Source: Candidatus Bathyarchaeota archaeon (GTDB lineage Archaea > Thermoproteota > Bathyarchaeia > 40CM-2-53-6 > RBG-13-38-9). From it: a stretch of 11,051 bases of DNA. Of the stretch, positions 5,492 to 11,051 are shown one piece after another. How positions within the stretch are numbered: position 1 is the first letter of the stretch; every line of letters begins with the position of its first letter. The notes under the pieces are model-generated. The model was not told the origin of the DNA. It ran no database searches and saw nothing but the letters and a program-made list of their open reading frames with translations. The stretch lies in contig JAGTQO010000003.1 of NCBI GenBank assembly GCA_018396565.1, positions 1 to 11,051 on the forward strand, given 5' to 3'. Made by a program: the position numbers and the translations under genes.

Positions 5492-7117
5492 TTACGGCTT
5501 CGAATCGGTAATTTTCACTTCCTTCAGCCTGTTAGCCAGGGTCTCGGCAGCCCTCTCCTGGCCTATGTCGAATATGTATGTTCCAAGCCTCGGGCCTGAG
5601 GTGGAGCCTATCAACAACATGTATAGTAGCCTGAAGAATTGGTTCGGCGACAATCCGTGGCCTCTAGCCGTCTCAAATATCCTATTTTGAAGTCTCTCCT
5701 CATCCTCGGCTCCACGTATTGAGCCTATAAGTTCTTGAACCGCATCCTTCTCGGTTCGGCTGATCTCCATCGGTTCAGCCTCAATCTTAGCGAAGTCTTT
5801 AGCCCAATTCGATGCGGCCTCTATCTTTCTGAGAAGATCCTGGGTTGGGGAGTTCTTCAGGTACCCGTATTTCTTAAGCCTTGATAGAACATATTCCACC
5901 CTCGAATCCTCAGGTGCGACAGATGCGAGATTCACCAGTAACCCATATGGTACATGAGACCCTAAACTGCCCGGAGGCTTGAGAAGCCAGCAGTACTCAT
6001 ATAAGCCTTTGAGTTTGAAAAGCTCCTTCTCATCCTCAACCTTCCTCCTCCCGAAATACACATCCTCTAATCTGTCAAGCTCATCCATGTATGTTGGAAT
6101 ATCGTCTGGGGTCACTATTCTTGCGCCTACTATCCTCTTGAACATTAATAGAAGGAGGGACTGCGGTGTCCCATATCTGAGCCACAGCTGTGGTGTGAAT
6201 ACGTTTCCAGCGGACTTCGATATCTTTCTCCCACCCCTATCAAGAAACATTTCATATCTTACGTGATATGGATGGTGGTAATTCAGTATCTGGTCACTGA
6301 TTCTGTCATTGACCTTCACCGAGTCTGCAATATCTTTACCGTAAGCTTCGAACCCGATCTTGAGGGCTGCCCATCTCGCGGCGAACTCAACCTTCCAACT
6401 CAGCTTTCCCTCACCCTTGCTGTAGTCGGCCTCGCCGACATAGCCGCACCCCTCAACCTCATAACCTTTGATGCTTGTGCCTCCACACCTGTAAAGGATC
6501 TTCCTCGTTTGAGGCTCATATTCATATGCGATCGTCGAATATATTTTGCCGCATGCCGAACATACTGGGAAGTATGGAAGGACCTCGGTATACTTGTCTT
6601 GGCCGAGCTCCTCCTTTATAATCTCCCCTACCCTTGCCGCATTCAACATTATCTTCTCTATCTGCTCATTGAAGATCCCTCTTCTATAAGACTCTGTAGC
6701 TGAGTAGAACATGTATTCTATACCGCACCTGTCCAAGGCATCCCTCAACATGTAGCTCATATGATCCCCATAGCTTGAGTGGCAACTGTAAGGGTCCGGT
6801 ATCGACGAGACCGGGTGGCCTAGATATTCTCTCAGAGATTCTGGGAGGCCTGAGGGAACCTTCCTCAACCCATCCATATCGTCTGAGAAGGCTATGTACT
6901 CAGCTGGTTGACCTTGAACTTCCAGGGAGAGCTTCACTCCGTAAGCCCTTACGCAGTCGGCGAGGCTGCCGATATGTGGTATCCCTGATGCGCCCAGGCC
7001 GCTCTCAGTCCTGATAACCTCAAAACCCCTCCCCAGCCTCCTCTCCCTCTCCAAAATCTCATATGCAACCTTGTCCAGCCATGTCCCTTTACCGATAATC
7101 TTCCCAGAACCTCCCAT
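5492..7117 (-). CDS. lysS: Lysyl-tRNA synthetase, class I
   Basis: Charges tRNA-Lys with lysine using ATP, in the cytosol. The 541-residue protein is the class I (Rossmann-fold) form typical of many archaea and a few bacteria, unlike the class II enzyme elsewhere. Hallmarks: SGIPHIGS at 44-51 (HIGH-type), SDDMDGLRKVP at 78-88, a zinc-binding insert with CSAC at 186-189 and further cysteines at 211 and 224, LSWKVEFAARWAALKIGFE at 239-257, and KISKSAGN at 298-305 (KMSKS-type). The rest is the helical anticodon-binding part. Length is normal and no key residue is missing. The ATG at 7117 is supported by GGGGGTGG (7129-7122), and a TATA-like TTTAACAT (7157-7150) sits about 40 bases upstream, giving a short leader that keeps the ribosome site. 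It is divergent from guaA. Confidence 0.97.
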   Translation of the reverse strand: MGGSGKIIGKGTWLDKVAYEILERERRLGRGFEVIRTESGLGASGIPHIGSLADCVRAYGVKLSLEVQGQPAEYIAFSDDMDGLRKVPSGLPESLREYLGHPVSSIPDPYSCHSSYGDHMSYMLRDALDRCGIEYMFYSATESYRRGIFNEQIEKIMLNAARVGEIIKEELGQDKYTEVLPYFPVCSACGKIYSTIAYEYEPQTRKILYRCGGTSIKGYEVEGCGYVGEADYSKGEGKLSWKVEFAARWAALKIGFEAYGKDIADSVKVNDRISDQILNYHHPYHVRYEMFLDRGGRKISKSAGNVFTPQLWLRYGTPQSLLLLMFKRIVGARIVTPDDIPTYMDELDRLEDVYFGRRKVEDEKELFKLKGLYEYCWLLKPPGSLGSHVPYGLLVNLASVAPEDSRVEYVLSRLKKYGYLKNSPTQDLLRKIEAASNWAKDFAKIEAEPMEISRTEKDAVQELIGSIRGAEDEERLQNRIFETARGHGLSPNQFFRLLYMLLIGSTSGPRLGTYIFDIGQERAAETLANRLKEVKITDSKP

Positions 7118-7149
7118 GCGGCCACCCCCAAATTATCAATAGAAATATC

Positions 7150-7157
7150 ATGTTAAA
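7150..7157 (-). promoter_or_regulatory. Probable TATA box of lysS
   Basis: TTTAACAT on the minus strand (7157-7150) lies in the 119-base divergent lysS/guaA spacer. Initiation about 26 bases downstream would fall near 7127-7130 and include most of the GGGGGTGG ribosome site before the ATG at 7117. The match to TTTAWATA is good but not perfect. On the other strand TTTACATT (7210-7217) may serve guaA, giving an almost leaderless start at ATG 7237. Confidence 0.4.
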
Positions 7158-7236
7158 CCTTACCGTACATATGATTTGAGGGATATTTGAAAAGACTCAT
7201 AAAGTTTGGTTTACATTAGAGTCTCGGTTGATCTTG

Positions 7237-8433
7237 ATGTCAAATGTAGATTTTGATGCCGACTCATTCATTGAATCGAAGCTCAACGAGATAAGAGAGG
7301 CCTTGGGAGAAGGTAGGGCTTTAATAGCTGTATCTGGAGGCGTCGACAGCACCACCTGCGCTCTACTCACAAGGAAGGCCATAGGCAAAAACCTACTATG
7401 TGTCTTCATCGACACAGGATTAATGAGGAAAGGCGAACCTGAAAATGTCAAGAGGAGCCTGGCGAAGCCGCCACTAAAGCTACCTTTGAAGATAATCAGG
7501 GCCAGAAGAAGCTTCATGTCAAAGGTCAGAGGTCTAACCGACGCCGAAGATAAGAGAAAAGCTTTCCGTGAGGCCTTCTACTCCACCCTGGCTATAGTGG
7601 CAGAGAAGGAGGGTTGCAATTGGCTCATCCAAGGAACTATCGCACCAGACCTGATCGAGACAAGGGGAGGTGTTAAGACTCAACACAACGTTCTAGAGCA
7701 GATAGGTATAGACCCCAAAAAAATCTACGGCTTCAAGGTTCTTGAGCCTATATCGACACTGTATAAGCCCCAGGTTAGGATCCTCTCCAGGAGGCTCGGA
7801 TTACCAGAGAGCGCATGTGAGAGGCAACCATTCCCAGGCCCAGGCCTGCTCGTCAGATGCGTCGGAGAGGTTAAACCTGGAAAACTGTCCGTTCTAAAAG
7901 AGGTTACAGACATCGTTGAGAGGGCCTTCGCAAGTTCAGGAGCCCAACAATACTTTGCAGCAGTGATAGATAACAGGATCGCCGATGCTCCTGGAGAGAT
8001 TGTTAGAACCCTCAAGTCAACCCTCCAACTCCATGATGAAATTTTGAACGTAAAAATTCTTCAGAGTCAAGCTACCGGTGTTAGAGATGGAAGTAGAATC
8101 TATGGAAGGATGGTCTCAATACTCTCACCACCTGAAAAATCCAATCCGCAGACTGTTCTTGATAGGGCGATTTCTAAGTCAGCGGAATTCATTGAGTCAA
8201 ACCCTGAATATACGCGCCTACTCATAGAGACCGGCGGGGCCAGAGGCCGGAAACCGTACTCAGCCATAATCAGGGCGGTGAATACGGAGGATTATATGAC
8301 CGCCCGGCCACTGAGGGTCCCTTGGACAATGTTGAGGAGGGTCTCATCAAGAATCCTCAATGGTAACCTTAGCCTCTCGACAGTATATTATGATCTGACA
8401 CCGAAACCGCCGGCGACGATAGAGTTCGAGTAA
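7237..8433 (+). CDS. guaA: GMP synthetase, ATP-pyrophosphatase (PP-loop) subunit
   Basis: Converts XMP to GMP with ATP and ammonia; in archaea a separate glutaminase subunit, not in this window, supplies ammonia. Numbered from ATG 7237 (398 residues), SGGVDST at 33-39 is the PP-loop; GTIAPDLIETRGGVKTQHNV at 133-152 is the XMP/ATP lid; RQPFPGPGL at 196-204 and KPPATIEFE at the C-terminus are family signatures. The usual KSHHNV motif reads KTQHNV here, with Gln for the first His. Stand-alone archaeal subunits are usually about 305-315 residues; the extra ~85 lie in two inserts, after QYFAAVID (near 245-280) and between RIYGRMVSI and the terminal IIRAVNTEDYMTA block (near 295-343). TTG 7228 could be an earlier start with little support; ATG 7237 follows a TATA-like TTTACATT (7210-7217). 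Confidence 0.93.
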   Translation: MSNVDFDADSFIESKLNEIREALGEGRALIAVSGGVDSTTCALLTRKAIGKNLLCVFIDTGLMRKGEPENVKRSLAKPPLKLPLKIIRARRSFMSKVRGLTDAEDKRKAFREAFYSTLAIVAEKEGCNWLIQGTIAPDLIETRGGVKTQHNVLEQIGIDPKKIYGFKVLEPISTLYKPQVRILSRRLGLPESACERQPFPGPGLLVRCVGEVKPGKLSVLKEVTDIVERAFASSGAQQYFAAVIDNRIADAPGEIVRTLKSTLQLHDEILNVKILQSQATGVRDGSRIYGRMVSILSPPEKSNPQTVLDRAISKSAEFIESNPEYTRLLIETGGARGRKPYSAIIRAVNTEDYMTARPLRVPWTMLRRVSSRILNGNLSLSTVYYDLTPKPPATIEFE

Positions 8434-8522
8434 ACTCAAGTACGCCAGGAGATACTCTTAATTGTCAGGCGGCTTGATCAAGCAGACCAAAAGAGAGCGA
8501 TACTCAGCTTGGAGGATACAGG

Positions 8523-9098
8523 TTGAGCCTGAAAAGAATGGTATTCAGATGGACCTCAACCCCATCCCTGATCTCAATCTTCACCCTCTTGACCTCAACC
8601 GTAATCATAGAGATCCTATACATAGACTACATGTCGGCGAGAGGTTTAGAATCCAGGGTCCTCCAAGCCGGATACCTCTCAATCCCATATCCGTACATAC
8701 CTATCATAGGAATATTGATGGTTATCATAACGTCATGGATGAACCTTACAAGGTCGAAGGCATTTGTGAGGGCTAGGCACAGCGTCAAACTACCCTCTAT
8801 CCTGATGGCCCTGAGGATGTTTGAGTCAGCTCTCCTCATTCCAACCATCTTCGCCATAACCCTCTACCTACCGTACCTGGTAGGGTCTAACTGGATGATC
8901 TTAGGTCTCGCAAAGGTGGAGGAAACCTTCCCCACGTTAAAAGAGGTCACATCCAGACTATACGGAAGCACAGTCGCAATTATGGGTTTGCCACCTTCAT
9001 GGAAGTACGGTCTATCCCAAGCCCTATCATGCATCATCGTGGTAGTATCAACAATCATCCTCTGTAGGAGGATGGGGAGGAGGGTGAGGGTCCGATAG
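8523..9098 (+). CDS. Four-helix integral membrane protein, unknown function
   Basis: A 191-residue protein with four predicted membrane helices at about 15-34, 57-74, 98-118 and 163-181. A basic N-terminus (KRMVFR) and a basic tail (CRRMGRRVRVR) suggest both ends face the cytoplasm. The loop between helices 3 and 4 (about 45 residues, external by this topology) contains acidic and basic residues but no motif I recognise. No family is assigned. Start is TTG 8523, supported by GGAGGAT (8511-8517) 5 bases upstream; the alternative ATG 8538 lacks a site. It lies 89 bases after guaA, and its TAG stop (9096-9098) overlaps the open frame of the zinc-ribbon gene, so it probably shares a transcript with that gene and the topoisomerase. 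Confidence 0.72.
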   Translation: MSLKRMVFRWTSTPSLISIFTLLTSTVIIEILYIDYMSARGLESRVLQAGYLSIPYPYIPIIGILMVIITSWMNLTRSKAFVRARHSVKLPSILMALRMFESALLIPTIFAITLYLPYLVGSNWMILGLAKVEETFPTLKEVTSRLYGSTVAIMGLPPSWKYGLSQALSCIIVVVSTIILCRRMGRRVRVR

Positions 9099-9400
9099 CC
9101 CAACCACTCAACATTGAAGGCAAAAAATCTGATCATACCGGTCGAGCAGGTAGATGTCTGGTCTGCGGTAGGGAGCCCGATCAGGAAGGCCTCTGCAGAA
9201 TCCATAAAATTGCCAAAGATAAGATTGTAGACTCGTACAGGCTATGGAGAGTAGCCTATGGGAGCATAGACTATAAGACCTACCTCAAAAACTTGATTAA
9301 AATCCCAGAGACGGGAAGTGCAGTCGTCGAGGTTGCTAAGATGCTGCTACAAAGGGGTGACGAAGAAATTGAGGACATTGATAATCTGCGAGAAGGCTGA
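9095..9400 (+). CDS. Small zinc-ribbon protein without a standard start codon
   Basis: An open frame from 9068 to TGA 9398-9400 encodes a small protein with CLVCGREP...GLCRIH, a C-x2-C-x8-C-x2-H zinc site, followed by helices (AKDKIVDSYRLWRVAYGSIDY, KTYLKNLIKI, GSAVVEVAKMLLQRG) and an acidic end. This layout resembles small archaeal zinc-ribbon proteins of unknown function. No ATG, GTG or TTG lies in frame before the zinc site. The likeliest start is ATA 9095: it overlaps the TAG stop of the membrane protein (ATAG, like the common ATGA overlap) and GGTGA lies 7 bases upstream. ATT 9113 is another possibility. A sequence error near the junction could also have removed the start. It overlaps the topoisomerase start by about 32 bases. 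Confidence 0.6.
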   Translation: MAQPLNIEGKKSDHTGRAGRCLVCGREPDQEGLCRIHKIAKDKIVDSYRLWRVAYGSIDYKTYLKNLIKIPETGSAVVEVAKMLLQRGDEEIEDIDNLREG

Positions 9401-11042
9401 CGCAGCAAGTAGACTCGCTGAGGCCCTCACAGAGAGTAAACCCAGAGTGAGTAAGAAGCGTAACCTAACCTACTTCGAGGTCGAAGTCGAAGATGGTCTG
9501 GCGGTGATATGTCCAGCTCAAGGCCACCTCTACGCCGTCGACTCGAAAGACAGGTTCTCTAGGAGGACCTATCCTGTATGGGACTTCTCATGGAGACCGA
9601 AATATGAGGTTGAGAGGGGCTACAACTATCAGAAGGGATGGTTAGAGGCTATTGGGGAACTTGCTATCAACTGTGACCGTTACATAAACTCATGCGACTA
9701 CGATATAGAAGGCTCCTTGATAGGTTATATGATTCTGAAGTATGCATGTGGAGGTGTCGAGGCGAAGGCTGGTAGGATGAGGTTCAGCACTCTCACCAAG
9801 GCCGAATTGAGACAGGCATATGAGAATGTTTCATCCCAACTCGACTATCAACTAGCATATGCAGGTATGTGTAGGCATGAGGTCGACTGGATTTATGGCA
9901 TAAACCTCTCAAGAGCTATGACCGAGTCTGCGAGGCGATACAGCAAAAATTATGCAACATTGAGTACTGGGAGGGTTCAGGGGCCTACTCTAAGGTTCAT
10001 AGTCGAGAGGGAAGTAGAGGTTTCAACCCATGTCCCAATCCCATACTGGATAATAGAGTCAAAGGTGAATGTTAAGGGTGAGCAGGTTGAGGCCCAATAT
10101 TCAAAGGGGAAGATTCAGGTCAAGTCTGAGGCTGAGAGGGTCGTCGAGCAGGTTAAGGGAAACACAGGAATCGTCGACGATGTTCAAGAGAGAACCTTTA
10201 ATGTTCAGCCCCCAGCACCATTCGACCTGACAAGCATCCAGACTGAGGCCTATAGGCACCTACACCTCACACCGAGCCAAACCCTAAAAATCTTGGAGCG
10301 CCTATACTTGGAGGCCCTCATCTCCTACCCCAGAACCTCAAGCCAGAAACTCCCGCCGACAATAGGTTACAGGGAAATACTTGGAGGCCTAGCCGAAAAG
10401 AGTGAGTATAAGGAGTTGGCGGCTGAGCTCCTCTCGAAGACCCAACTCAAACCTGTTGAAGGGAAGAAGACTGATCCAGCCCATCCAGCAATATACCCCA
10501 CAGGCCAAACTTCGAAGAGGACGCTTGAAGGGAGGGAAGCACAGATCTTGGATATGGTCTCAAGAAGGTTCATGGCGACATTCGCCTCACCAGCAGTAAA
10601 GATCAGTATCAAAGCAACGGTCAAGATCGACAGCCATACCTTCAACATTCAAGGGTCGAGACTCAAAGACCCAGGCTGGATCAGATACTACACCCCATAC
10701 GTGAAGTCTACGGAGAAACCCATACCCCAAATCATCAAAGGTGATGAGGCCACTTTCATATGGGTAGCAGCCAATCAACACTTCACAAACCCGCCGCCAA
10801 GATACAATCCCAGCAGCCTCCTGAAGACCATGGAGGAAGCAGGAATAGGGACAAAGTCTACGAGGGCTGAGATAATCGACATCCTATACAGGAGAGGATA
10901 CGTCTCAGGGGAGGCGATGAAGCCAACAATCTTGGCTGAGAGAGTTATCAATGTCCTAACAAGACACTGCCCAAAGGTAGTGGATGTCTCTTTCACAAGA
11001 GATCTCGAGGCTAAGATGGCTATGATAGAGGCGGGTTTGTGA
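9369..11042 (+). CDS. topA: DNA topoisomerase IA (archaeal type I), C-terminus apparently short
   Basis: Relaxes negatively supercoiled DNA by transient single-strand cleavage. Numbered from TTG 9369 (557 residues): TOPRIM domain with TLIICEK at 3-9 and CDYDIEG at 109-115 (acidic Mg2+ residues), STGRVQGPTL at 199-208, the catalytic tyrosine at 320 in ISYPRTSS, and GIGTKSTRAEIIDILYRRGYV near the end. The start is TTG 9369, with GGGGTGA (9354-9360) 8 bases upstream and the family's LIICEK motif beginning immediately; GTG 9318 or 9357 would add residues homologues lack. The ORF stops right after FTRDLEAKMAMIEAGL. Archaeal homologues normally continue after this motif with a helical and often zinc-finger tail, so the end may be lost by a frameshift near 11035. 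It overlaps the zinc-ribbon gene by 32 bases. Confidence 0.92.
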   Translation: MRTLIICEKADAASRLAEALTESKPRVSKKRNLTYFEVEVEDGLAVICPAQGHLYAVDSKDRFSRRTYPVWDFSWRPKYEVERGYNYQKGWLEAIGELAINCDRYINSCDYDIEGSLIGYMILKYACGGVEAKAGRMRFSTLTKAELRQAYENVSSQLDYQLAYAGMCRHEVDWIYGINLSRAMTESARRYSKNYATLSTGRVQGPTLRFIVEREVEVSTHVPIPYWIIESKVNVKGEQVEAQYSKGKIQVKSEAERVVEQVKGNTGIVDDVQERTFNVQPPAPFDLTSIQTEAYRHLHLTPSQTLKILERLYLEALISYPRTSSQKLPPTIGYREILGGLAEKSEYKELAAELLSKTQLKPVEGKKTDPAHPAIYPTGQTSKRTLEGREAQILDMVSRRFMATFASPAVKISIKATVKIDSHTFNIQGSRLKDPGWIRYYTPYVKSTEKPIPQIIKGDEATFIWVAANQHFTNPPPRYNPSSLLKTMEEAGIGTKSTRAEIIDILYRRGYVSGEAMKPTILAERVINVLTRHCPKVVDVSFTRDLEAKMAMIEAGL

Positions 11043-11051
11043 AGTGTTGAT

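Noticed and set aside
6263..6703. 146-codon plus-strand ORF
   Set aside because: It lies wholly antisense to lysS, which has all class I synthetase motifs; the antisense product shows no domain.
8462..8776. 104-codon plus-strand ORF starting TTG 8462
   Set aside because: It overlaps the membrane-protein gene in another frame, its composition is low-complexity Pro/Asn/His, and the membrane frame has a strong GGAGGAT site and clear hydrophobic helices.
1..11051. CRISPR array, insertion sequence or defence system
   Set aside because: No regularly spaced repeats, transposase motifs, terminal repeats or known defence domains were seen in any frame.

Overview
This 11 kb window looks like chromosomal DNA of an archaeon, probably a TACK-lineage (Thermoproteota/Bathyarchaeia-like) organism, possibly thermophilic. 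The evidence is a class I lysyl-tRNA synthetase, a stand-alone ATP-pyrophosphatase subunit of GMP synthetase, an archaeal-type topoisomerase IA, TTTAAATA-type TATA boxes with at least one near-leaderless gene, GGTGA/GGAGG Shine-Dalgarno sites often paired with TTG or GTG starts, a tRNA gene with encoded CCA, and a tRNA intron with a bulge-helix-bulge (BHB) motif. The lineage is an inference from gene content; no 16S rRNA gene is present.

Layout. 3-143 (+): last 46 codons of an inositol-1-phosphate synthase. 151-1056 (-): metallo-beta-lactamase-fold hydrolase, convergent with it. 1187-1732 (+): inorganic pyrophosphatase. 1742-2602 (-): M23/LytM-like protein without a signal peptide, possibly preceded in an operon by a small Cys-containing ORF (2610-2861). 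2973-4205 (+): GT81 glucosyl-3-phosphoglycerate synthase with its own TATA box and almost no leader. 4206-4590: a perfect 9-bp inverted repeat and a short ribbon-helix-helix ORF with a displaced start. 4588-4680 (-): tRNA-Arg(GCG) interrupted by a 14-nt intron. 4890-5482 (-): one likely and one doubtful small ORF. 5492-7117 (-): lysS. 7237-8433 (+): guaA ATP-pyrophosphatase subunit with extra insertions. 8523-9098 (+): four-helix membrane protein. 9095-9400 (+): small zinc-ribbon protein with no ATG/GTG/TTG start. 9369-11042 (+): topoisomerase IA that stops rather early. The last three genes overlap or nearly overlap and look like one transcription unit, perhaps starting at guaA.

How the genes fit together. 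Most are housekeeping: translation (LysRS, tRNA-Arg), purine synthesis (GuaA), DNA topology (topoisomerase) and PPi removal (pyrophosphatase). Inositol-phosphate synthase and glucosyl-3-phosphoglycerate synthase both make precursors of archaeal compatible solutes (di-myo-inositol phosphate, glucosylglycerate) or polar lipids, with pyrophosphatase between them. This may be an osmolyte neighbourhood, but nothing here proves it. No mobile element, CRISPR array or defence system was seen. The most unusual element is the tRNA-Arg intron at position 29/30, whose BHB structure can be drawn base by base from the sequence.
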